This document shows, one piece after another, positions 55,331-64,000 of a stretch of DNA of 64,000 bases. Made by a program: the position numbers and the translations under genes. A model generated the notes under the pieces. The model had not been told where the DNA came from. It did not search any database and was given only the letters and a program-made list of their open reading frames with translations. Positions within the stretch are counted from its first letter, which is position 1. Every line of letters starts with the position of its first letter. The DNA comes from Isoetes taiwanensis (Eukaryota > Streptophyta > Lycopodiopsida > Isoetales > Isoetaceae), in assembly GCA_021234155.1 (NCBI GenBank), contig JAJEKV010000023.1, positions 7,228,009 to 7,292,008 on the forward strand, written 5' to 3'.

Positions 55331-58300
55331 ATAGTGAGGGGGCATGCGAATGAAGGCAAGCTGGGCAGGGGAAGAAAGGAAACCAGAGCCAAGAGTCCGA
55401 TTTAAGCGAAGGAAGCTACACGCTGATGACGAAAAACCGGTGCCGATTATGGACGATATCACCAATGACCAAAAAGGAAAGGATATTAGAGAAAACAATG
55501 AAAAGACAAGGACGGCAAAGCCGATGATCTAATCTAAGGAAGCGCCTTCTAGATCGGCAAGATCAACAATGACCAAAAAGGAAGGACATTAGAGAACAAA
55601 AACAATGAAAAGAAAAAAACGCCGCCACGATGACGAATCGAAGGAAGCGCTCCGGCATGCCAACGAGGACGGCAACAAGGCGAAGACAAAACAAACCACG
55701 TTAATACGTACAATGCACATATGATATGAATGCAAATCACGGATTATATGAAAGACGAGGACTGCCAGCAGCCGGAAGTACGAGCCTCAGCATATGGACC
55801 CTGCATATTGAGCAAAAACGGAGGAAGCGAGGGAGAATAATAAAAACTATGGGCTAAAAGAACATGAAAAGTCAACCACGTCTAATAACATAAAAAGCAA
55901 CGTCGCTAAACTTACACAGTGAGGATGTAATATGATATATGGTGAGCAAAGCTATGCAGGAAAAAATAAGCCCACTATCATATGGTGAGCAAAGCTAGGC
56001 ACGAAAAAATAAGCCTACTGCGAATATGACAACGACCGTGAGCGCGCGCAACATCATGTGGAACCCTCCGAGCGGCAGCCGCCAAGGCCCCGCCGCGACG
56101 AGCCGAATGAGGACCAGACTGGGATGGATTTAAGCCGATAGCAAGAAGACACGCCGCCTACCACCCTCGAGCAGTCGATAGAATAAAGGACACAGAGAGG
56201 GAGGAGAGGAGCAAAAAAGAGGACCGCCGGACGGAGGATCGAGGAGATAACAAGAACCGGTAGAAACTGGGCGCTGAAGGATAGTGACGGGGCATGCGAA
56301 CGAAGGCAAGCTAGCTAAAGAAATCATATGACCACGGGCAAGTTGGTCTCGTGTGGAGTGGCGAATAAGAACATCAACCTGCGACAAGGAAAAAGAAAGA
56401 TCACGACGAGCCAAAGAGGGTAAAAGGTAAAATGACGGGAGAGGGAAGTGGAAAATTTGATGAAATTCGCGTTGACGACGACAACCAGCAGCACGAGCGA
56501 GGCGTGGAGGAGAAAGCAAAGTGGAGGGAGAAGAGCTGGAAGTGCTCGCAATAGATGACATGACCTGAAAAAAGGAAGGACATTAGAGAACAAAAACAAT
56601 GGAAAAAAGCACGCCAGGGTCGCCCCCATAAAACAAGCCCTCCACGATGACGAGTCGAAGAAGACACCCTAGCAGGCGAACGAGAAGGACAACAACGAGA
56701 AGAAAAGAAAACCATATTAATGCAGACAAGGTAAAAATGCAGTCAGCAGCAAGACAAGGCTCCAAGGAGGAATAAGATAAAGAAGAAAACTTATCCTAGG
56801 AAAGTGTGGAAGTGGCATACACTGGGCATAGGGCAGACAAAATACGCCGCAGAGACAATAACAAGAAAAATGAAAACCCAGGAAATGTCCTATATACATA
56901 AAATGGGAAAACAACACGAGAAGAAAAACAAGCGAGGAGATGCATAAAGTGAATAAAATGAGGCCCACATACATGCGATCCCGCTAGTGATCAAGAACAC
57001 GGAATAATGATCAAGAACCAAAGCAATAAGATGAAGAAGAAGAAAATACGCATCGTAAAATGCATAAAGGTCAACTGAGCACAGACAAAGTGCAACCGAG
57101 CACAAAGACGTCAAGAAATCGTAAGCGACATAGGTGGCAGCATCAAACTCACAATACAGGGAATAAAAAGAAACAAAACCACGGTAATACAGGGTACCAC
57201 CCAGGAGAAGAATGGCAAACCCAAGAGAATGACAACGTAGGCCAAAATTTGAAAACAAAACACGGCCAGAACATAAAGAGGAAAAGACAATCCGAATAGC
57301 ACAACAACCTTGAATAGCGTGGAGCATCTAGAGCCAAAGACAATTGCAAAGGAGAAATCCGAAACCATCATGGGAAAACACCAATTTTATAAGATCACAC
57401 TACATATAAAGAAACCACGGGGGCAACTAAAACGAAAAATGTGAAAAGGACCATAGGAAAAAATATACACAACCAAATGAAGAACCCGATTACAAAACCC
57501 CCTAGTTACATCGACATCCAAGAGAAAAACACAATTGCAAAAGAGAAAATCCGAAACCTCCATGGGAAAACGTAAAATTTAGAAGATCATGCGACATATA
57601 TAACTAATTGCATCGACATCCAAAAGAAAAACACAATTGCAAAAGAGAAAAAATCCAAAACCACCATGGGAAAACATAAAATTTATAAGATCAGGCGACA
57701 TATAAAGAAACCTCAGGGCAACTAAAACAAAAAAGGGAAAAAAGGAACAGATGAAAAGATATACACAACCCAATCGAGAACCCCATTACAAAATCTCCTA
57801 GCGGCCACCACGTAATGAAAAAGTGGCAGAGATATCGATCCACCAACCTAAAGCCCATAAAGAACCAATAAAATAAAAATCATCGAATACATAGAAAAAA
57901 TGCATGTATCTAAGCAAAATGGAGGAGCCATATGATGCCAAAAAATGTTGCCTGTGATCGTAGTGTAAGACAAGAAACCGTCAAAAGTAGGTCCCATTAC
58001 ACCTAGCAATGTCAAGGCAACTCTAGATGCATAAATAATGAGGCAATTAAATTGATGGCTGTGTGAAAACAAGAAAAGAACCCATTATAGCACTCATAAG
58101 AACCATCAAAAATCAATAATCGTAAAAGAATACTACAAAGGACTGCCCATAGTAAATATGTGAACAAATATAAAATAACAAAGGCTAGGAAAAGGCCATG
58201 ATAAGTAATATAGGGGCATAAGACAAATAATAACCGATGGAGAAAATATGTTGAAAAGAGGAACAAACGTCAGATAAATGAGATGATCCCATGAATATAG

Positions 58301-60011
58301 GCAAATGAACATGCATATCATAGAGTCAAAGGTCCCAGTAAGCACAAATGAGAAGAATGAGACGGCAAACCCATCATTAAATGCAAATACCGAACCCAAT
58401 CCCCATGAACAATAGTGAAAAAGAATTATGTAGGCAGCTAACTAAAAGATAAAACGACTTGAGCAAGATAAAAATGGTAGCGAAGGAAATGTAAAGGGCT
58501 AAGAGACATGGACGAACCCAGAGCCTCGAAACAAATTCCACATTGGAACATTCAAATCCGACAAGTTGCACATTGGAACATTCAAATGTAAAAGAACTGA
58601 AAAACACAAATCGTGAAAAATCGTGAAGGAAACACAAACCTTGAAAAGACGAGGTGAAGCCTGATGAACGCAACCCCGAATGAAGAAAGGCAACGGAATG
58701 GAAGCTGAGGCCAGAGATTAGGGATAGTAGAAAAAAGCGAGAGCAGGGTAAGTCGTGAGCCAAAGAGCAGAGCGGTAAGGATTCGTTGGAGAAGCTCGAG
58801 AATTGACTTGCAAAAGAATCCGATGGCCGATTCGGGGAGCGCTTCGGCAAATCAACCACCTGGCTCCAATCGGCTACATAACTCTAATTTCGGAATTCAT
58901 GGCCGGTGGCAGGCAGGTAACAGCAGTCTAGATTCTGAGAAGCTGGTGTGTTGGATCGCAACATAAGTATAGCATAAAAGGAAAACGAAGCAGCATAGAG
59001 CAAATCCGACCAGACTAAGAAGGCAAATTGTCAGAAAATAGAGCTGGCCAGACCGGACAGGATCAAGGCTCAGCGGACTAGGCAGAGGACTGGGCTAAAC
59101 AGCGGAGGAGCTAAGGGAAAAAGAAGGGTTGAATATTGGCTTGAGCTAGGCTAATACAACCCATCGAAAAGGCCAAGCAAAGGAACAAGCAGAGGCAGAT
59201 GCTCGAGTGGCAGCCACCCGCTCCCAAGCAGCCGGACTCCTTCGATGATTATCACTAACTGCAACCTCGGACACAGAAAAGCCTGCAAAAATAAAGGTTG
59301 TCCATGCAAAAACACCATCTGCAACCTAACTAGCCGGAAATGCGGCCTGTCAGAGCAGCAAGCCGGACCGAGGCCATCGTAGGAGGAAAACATAATCTGT
59401 AAAAACATTCCTATGAGAAACATCTGAGATGCAAAGGAAAATTGTTTTAGCTTGGTTGTCATCGATCCATGGCGAGAAGAGCCCCTGAAGAAACCCGTGG
59501 CTTATAAGCGGGATCACAAAGAAGGCGTCATCATCGCCGACCCAAAGCAGCGGCATCATGGCTGACCCACGCTTGAATTGTCTTTGAGATATATATGTGA
59601 ATTAGGCCCCGCAAAGAAAAACCACGAAAAACCAAATCTGAAAGAAAGCAACGCCGGACAAAATCCCAAAGAACAAAACCAACCCATCTTCAGCTTTTGC
59701 ATGCCCTTTTCGAGAGCCCTAGTCTAGCATAAGGCGGTCAGATTCGGATCATAGCAAAGAAAAAAAACACGTAAAAACAAAAGTTTATTTACGCATTCAT
59801 GCAGATCATATTGTGAACCATCTCAAGACAAACGATGGCTTAGGATAAGCTCTATTTGCAAGCTAATTTCAGGCGAAAAAACCGCGGTGAGAAGGGGCAT
59901 TTGGCCGGGTATACACCGTGCATAGAAAGAAGGCAAAATTAGTTGCAAGCCATGCGGTAGCGCGTTTACATCCACGCCTCATCGGCTTCCTCTTCTCTCT
60001 CAAGAAGACCT
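55331..60011. other. Purine-rich repeat-derived region, no supported gene
   Basis: The plus strand is rich in A and G (AAGAAAAC, GGAAAA), so the minus strand shows long Phe/Leu/Ser-rich frames with no domain. Repeats visible: ATGACCAAAAAGGAA...ATTAGAGAA near 55465 and 55570, with a similar block near 56575; TATGGTGAGCAAAGCTA near 55938 and 55981; and three copies of TTGCAAA(A/G)GAGAAA..ATCC(G/A)AAACC..CATGGGAAAAC near 57345, 57535 and 57640. A stretch near 56120-56300 resembles 55170-55340. All suggest decayed copies of one element family. Confidence 0.4.
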
Positions 60012-60583
60012 TATTCTCTTTGATTTGTTTCCCGAGGCGGGGGAGGGCTTCTCCACTTTGGTTTTTATTGGTTGGCGTTTCTTTCTTGTTGTCCTTTTTC
60101 GCCTTTAGCCTTAGATCTGTGACCTTAGTCCTCGATCCTAGTTTGTAAGGAAGTCCTTTAGTATTGGGCGGTTTGTTGGTTTCATCACGAGTCCCATTCT
60201 AGAATCCCATCGATCCGAGACATCCGGATCGCCATTCTAGAATGGGGCGAGCATCTTCTTTTTATGCATCTTGGTATGCATGCCCATTACAGTTGGGAGT
60301 TAAGCTATTTTAGGCGGCGATTACGCATCAACATCTCATCGGCTTTCCTCTTCTCTCTCAGATTACCTTATTCTCTTTGAACCCACCCTCCCCCTTCTTT
60401 GTTTTGTATTTTTATCGCGTGGCGCAGCGTAATCAACCCCTCCACTCTGGGAGGTTTGTTTTGTCTTGTTGTTTTGTTGGTGATGTGCGGTGCTGGGTTA
60501 GCGGCGGCTTACGTTTTACTTTTTTTCCATTAAGTGGGTTTTTGGGAGGCGATTTTTATGCCTTGCGTTTGTCCAAGCCCTTG

Positions 60584-60658
60584 CGAAAGGCTTATCACTA
60601 GGGTTTTCCTCGAAAACCGAAAGAGGCGAGTTTTTTAATCCAGATGATAAGCTTTTCG
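60584..60658 (+). other. Structured RNA motif, copy 4 (left arm)
   Basis: Arms CGAAAGGCTTATCA (60584-60597) and TGATAAGCTTTTCG (60645-60658) form a 14-bp stem with one G-U pair on the plus strand. Interior: GGGTTTTCCTCGAAAACC and then GAGTTTTTTAATCC. Confidence 0.7.
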
Positions 60659-60981
60659 GCGGTACACTAGCCAATCTCTATTAGCATTGTATTTTGTTGG
60701 GGTCCAAATGTATATACTGACCTTTCCCTTTATTTTTGGGGTAGTTATCATGTGTGCGGCTACCCACTATCCACTGGTTAATAGAAAATCTCTTTGAGAT
60801 GAATGAGAAGCAAGTCTAAGTGTGCTTCTCATTCATCTCGCCAGATTTTCTACAATGGTGGATAGTGGGTAGCCGCACACATGCTAACTACCCATAAAAA
60901 AAAAAAAAAAAAGGAAAATCCAATTATATCATTTGGACCCCAACAAAATACAATGCTAATAGAGATTAAGTGTAATACCGC

Positions 60982-61050
60982 CGAAAGCTTATCACCGGAT
61001 TAAAAACCGCCCTTCGGGTTTTCAAGAAAAACCCTAGTGATAAGCCTTCG
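60982..61050 (-). other. Structured RNA motif, copy 5 (right arm)
   Basis: Arms at 60982-60995 and 61037-61050 form a 14-bp stem on the minus strand, with a G-U pair where the left-arm copy also has variation. Interior: GGGTTTTTCTTGAAAACCC and then GGTTTTTAATCCGG. Confidence 0.7.
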
Positions 61051-61630
61051 CAAGGGGCTTGGACAAACGTAAGGCATAAAAAATCGCCCCAAAACCCACG
61101 AATGGAAAAAAAGTCGAAACAGATGCCGCCGCTAACCCGTGCACCGCACATCACCAACAAAACAACAAGACAAACCAAACCTCCCGTGAGTGGAGGGGTT
61201 GATTACGCCGCGCCACGCGATACAAATACAATAACAAAGAAGGGGGAGGGTGGGTTCAAAGAGAATAAGATATCACCGAGAGAAGAGGAAGCGCCGGCGA
61301 GAAGTCGGGCGTAAACACGCCTAAAATAGCAAACTCCCAACCGTAATCGGCATGCGCCCACCCGCATGCATGCAAAACATGCATGCTCGTCCCATTCTAG
61401 AATGGCGATCCGATGTCTCGGATTGATGGGATTCTAGAATGGGACTCGCATGAAACCAACAAACCGCCCGAATACCAAAGGACTTCCTTAACAAACTAGG
61501 ATCGAGGACGAAGGTCACAGGATGAAGGCTAAAGGCCGAAACGACAAAGATGAAAGAAACGCCAATTAGCCAAACCAAAGTGAAGAAGCCCCCCCCCGCT
61601 CGAAACAATTCAAAGATAATAAGGTACTGC

Positions 61631-61737
61631 TGAGTTTGGGATTGTTCTGTTAAGCCCATATTAGGACTTAATAAAACTTTGTATGGTTTTCCTTAATTAA
61701 TGAAAAAATCATCTCGTACCTTCAAAAAAAAAAAAAA
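61631..61737 (+). mobile_element. 3' end of an L1-type LINE with poly(A)
   Basis: GTTAAGCCCATATTAGGACTTAATAAAACTTTGTATGG...CATCTCGTACCTTC is followed by 13 A. The final TC-TxxC-TTC before poly(A) resembles the end of the LINE at 8.6 kb. It is a very short 5'-truncated copy beside the inverted repeat. Confidence 0.5.
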
Positions 61738-62701
61738 TCCTTATAGCAAGTTCTTAGTAGAGCAATGGTGAACAGAACTAGCAGGGAAAAAAGCAACCCG
61801 GACAAGAAAAACAGGTTATTCCTTTGCAGATCAGGTAGCAGAAACTGGGGGAGTTGTAGGCAGAATGCATGCAGTCGTGAAAAAAAATGTTTCTATAGGC
61901 AGGAAGTTCTGATTCTTCGCTCTTAGTGCATCTGCGGCTATGCGATGTATTACATGCCATGGGGATGTGCTATTGGAGAAGGTAATATATTTCGAGTTTC
62001 ATATGTAGCCCATGGGACCTGCACATAGCAAAGAGTGTGAGTTAATTTTTGTAGCAACATTCGCCAGCTGCTCCATACTCAGATCCCGAAAGGGGGAATA
62101 AACAATTCAAATACAGAGTAGTTTGTTCATATCTTTATTTGATCTACCAGGCTGCTTTTCTTAGCAAATCAAACTAGACAGAAACGACAAGATGCCATTT
62201 GAGCATTTGAACTATATTTCCACATTTATGTATGACTTTAGATGGATAAGAAGTCGGGCTATGTCAGATCTTGTAGTTGATGTCCGGCAAGAGCTTGGAG
62301 ACGAGGGAAAAGGCGAAAACAGGGGAATGGCCTGTACTTATATTTTCATCATTGATTTTAACAATATAAATACTTTGACCTGTGAAACCTATTAACTTTA
62401 TTGTTGATGGAATGTGGAAGCCCACTTCCATTCCAGAATGGAAAGGATGCCACTTGGATCACCAAATTAAACCTCACGATAGAATGGAGACCCAACTTCC
62501 ATGTTGTAAAGGTAAGGATGTTTCAGATTGAAGAATAGATGCAGCAGAAAATTGGAACGAACTAAAATGTGAAGATGGATGCTCTATTTTTGCATATAAT
62601 CTGAATAGAAATGCTCTCTCCTATTCAAAAAATGCTCTGTTTCTAAATATAAATGTTTCTAAATATAAATGTTTCTAAAAATAGTGCTCTGTTTTTTTCA
62701 G
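61738..62701. other. Intergenic, nothing supported
   Basis: No gene recognised. The ORF at 62192-62395 starts MPFEHLNYISTFMYDFRWIRS but shows no domain. AAATATAAATGTTTCT is repeated near 62645, just before the possible NPF exon. Confidence 0.35.
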
Positions 62702-62830
62702 GGTTTAGTACTGCTTACTCTTTTTGCAACACTAGAGCAGTTCAAGCCCCAAAGATGCAGGCATGGATCATGCCCTCAAGCTACCAAGCATCAGCTTGCA
62801 TTTTTTTTTCTTTGCTCGCCAGTAGTTTAC
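62702..62830 (+). pseudogene. Possible NPF (NRT1/PTR) transporter exon remnant
   Basis: After a good acceptor (TTTTTTTCAG at 62692-62701) the frame reads GLVLLTLFATLEQFKPQRCR and then CPQATKHQLAFFF. In NPF proteins the end of one helix and the following loop read G(M/L)xLLTLSAxxxxxxPxxC...CxxATxxQ(L/Y)AxFFxGLYLxALGxGG. The match fades after AFFF, where a T run may have caused a frameshift. No other NPF exon was found in the window. Confidence 0.5.
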
Positions 62831-63695
62831 AAGAAGATTACTCATGTCTTGAATGGCTGGGCAAGGATTAGAATCTATTAATTTGTCATTTTTATGGGTT
62901 TGGAGACTTGCTTTTGTAACAAATATTCCAGATTCTTACCTGGAAAAGTTGAAGCAGAGGATTGAAAGGCAAGGGATGATCACACCATGGGCTTCTCATT
63001 GCAAAGGGCAGAATATGCTTTTACTTTGAATTGCAAAGCTATTTTGAAAGATGTCGTTGAGATGCATATGTTGCATGAGCTTCATAATTGTAGCACATAG
63101 AATCCTGGACGATGAGCCTATATGTCTTTTATATCTCCACACAAATGCAATGGTTCTGCCTACAGTATTGAAAATGCATGATAGATGATATGATAGGCAA
63201 ATTGCAAAAGATGATTCCATTGAATTATGGGAGCCAAACCGCTCAGTAAATGATTATCAAACATCATGAGAATTGCACAAGGCTACACGTTATATATAAC
63301 ATAATTTACAAACTGTAAGTACCATGAGTGGTTATAGCTACAGAATATATATTTCTCTTAGGAATTAAAGTGTAGCTTCCGGATTTTTACTATTAAGTGT
63401 GAAATAGGTTTTATACAGATTTATTTAAGTTATCTCTAGGTGGAGGTACATCTTCCAATATAAAGATGCTAAACAATGACAAGATAAGATGTCGCTACAT
63501 GTTATTTTTGCATGACGGCTTGGTACCAAAATTGCCCTTACATGCCATAATCTACAGAAAGACGTTCTAAAAGCAATGATCCAATTCCTCCAACAACGTA
63601 GTTAAACGGCAAAAATCTTTACAGAACAGTGCAATTTTATTCTATCAAGGCAAAGAGAGTGCAACTGTTTGCTAATTTTTTTATTCCATCAAGGT
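62831..63695. other. Intergenic, nothing supported
   Basis: No coding, RNA or repeat feature could be supported before the microsatellite tail at 63696. Confidence 0.35.
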
Positions 63696-63820
63696 AGAAT
63701 GAGAATGAGAATGAGAATGAGAATGAGAATGAGAATGAGAATGAGAATGAGAATGAGAATGAGAATGAGAATGAGAATGAGAATGAGAATGAGAATGAGA
63801 ATGAGAATGAGAATGAGAAT
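63696..63820 (-). repeat. Hexanucleotide microsatellite (GAATGA)n, LINE tail
   Basis: About 20 units of GAATGA (CATTCT-type on the minus strand, element sense) directly abut the second-family LINE 3' end. Frames of alternating Met-Arg or Phe-Ser are artefacts. Confidence 0.9.
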
Positions 63821-64000
63821 GATTTTTTATCGTCCACTGAGGCCAATCGGCCTATGGGACCCATAAGGAGCGCATCAAACTTATTACTGTCCGGGTTAAA
63901 AAACCCCCGCCCCGAAGGGTTTTCGAGGGAAAAACCGTGGCAGTAATAAGAATGCTGTCAAACATCAATGTTTATATACATGTCAAGTGTGTGCCCGAGG
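63821..64000 (-). mobile_element. 3' end of a second-family LINE running out of the window
   Basis: On the minus strand GGGTCCCATAGGCCGATTGGCCTCAGTGGACGATAAAAAATC precedes the hexamer tail. It matches the ends at 12.8 kb (plus) and 28.4 kb (minus). The structured motif sits about 60 bases further in. The body continues to the right. Confidence 0.8.
63880..63950 (-). other. Structured RNA motif, copy 6 (LINE 3' UTR)
   Basis: CTTATTACTG (63880-63889) pairs perfectly with CAGTAATAAG (63941-63950), and GCAT/ATGC can add an outer four pairs. The interior on the minus strand reads GGTTTTTCCCTCGAAAACCC, then GGGGGTTTTTTAACCCGG, and has both inner hairpins. Confidence 0.75.

Larger units (their letters stand above)
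60012..61630. repeat. Large inverted repeat, arms of about 0.8 kb
   Basis: Left arm about 60012-60803 and right arm about 60835-61630 are imperfect reverse complements around a centre near 60817. Examples: GTGTGCGGCTACCCACTATCCA (60750s) with TGGATAGTGGGTAGCCGCACAC (60860s); TTTGAACCCACCCTCCCCCTTCTTTG with its complement near 61240; and ACTTCCTTAACAAACTAGGATCGAGGAC with the region near 60130. Each arm holds a structured-motif copy. It could be a foldback element, or two copies of one element inserted head to head. Confidence 0.8.

Noticed and set aside
54112-58859. Many long minus-strand frames rich in Phe, Leu, Ser and Cys
   Set aside because: They arise from a purine-rich plus strand and tandem repeats, overlap each other in several frames, and have no domain or exon signals.
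60584-60658. Hammerhead ribozyme
   Set aside because: Three-way junction is plausible, but the conserved CUGANGA and GAAA elements are not placed as hammerheads need; the same holds for the other five copies.
63637-63866. Met-Arg and Phe-Ser dipeptide frames
   Set aside because: Translation of the GAATGA microsatellite, which is a LINE tail.

Overview
This window looks like nuclear DNA from a land plant with a repeat-rich genome. The evidence is a spliced NBR1-type autophagy receptor end with a 69-base GT-AG intron, a PPR protein, remnants of root-cap, BAHD-acyltransferase and (more weakly) NPF-transporter genes, and copia, gypsy, LINE and CACTA elements with plant-type domains. The PPR protein is built largely from short S-like repeats, and one LINE family does not look like the usual angiosperm L1. 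Both hint at a non-seed vascular plant such as a fern, but that is inference. Nothing bacterial or organellar was seen.

Layout. 0-0.8 kb: 3' end of an NBR1-like gene. 1.3-2.6 kb: root-cap-family pseudogene broken by two small insertions, each flanked by a target-site duplication. 4.1-8.6 kb: almost complete L1-type LINE with overlapping ORFs and two in-frame stops. 11.4-12.9 kb: copia fragment followed by a truncated LINE of a second family. 14.3-21.4 kb: one degraded gypsy element, split by a gag-only LTR element with a 5-bp target duplication and by a head-to-head pair of copia LTRs. 19.7-24 kb: tandem repeats, tRNA-like SINE heads and LINE fragments. 25.3-27.1 kb: PPR gene on the minus strand. 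28.4-33.5 kb: decayed LINE of the second family on the minus strand. 33.7-36.4 kb: copia tail and an L1-type fragment. 36.4-38.4 kb: minisatellite arrays in opposite orientation. 38.5-45.1 kb: CACTA element with a multi-exon transposase and, on the same strand, a zinc-finger-like ORF and a SET-domain ORF that share one base. 46.6-47.2 kb: BAHD acyltransferase pseudogene. 51.3-52.7 kb: LINE fragment and an unrecognised reading frame. 54-61.6 kb: purine-rich repeat family ending in an inverted repeat with arms of about 0.8 kb. 62.7 kb: possible NPF transporter exon. 63.7-64 kb: 3' end of another second-family LINE.

The most unusual signal is a 70-80 nt motif found six times (near 12.77, 28.49, 54.23, 60.62, 61.02 and 63.91 kb). 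Each copy has a similar core closed by a stem of up to 15 bp. The stem sequence differs among most copies while pairing is kept, and G-U pairs make sense on only one strand. Three copies lie just upstream of the 3' end of the same LINE family, whose tails are three different microsatellites (4-, 5- and 6-bp units). This looks like a conserved retroelement RNA structure.

Only the NBR1-like end and the PPR gene look like intact host genes. Most of the rest is nested transposable elements and gene remnants, so there is no operon-like cooperation to describe. All homology calls are from motif recognition by eye, with no database search.
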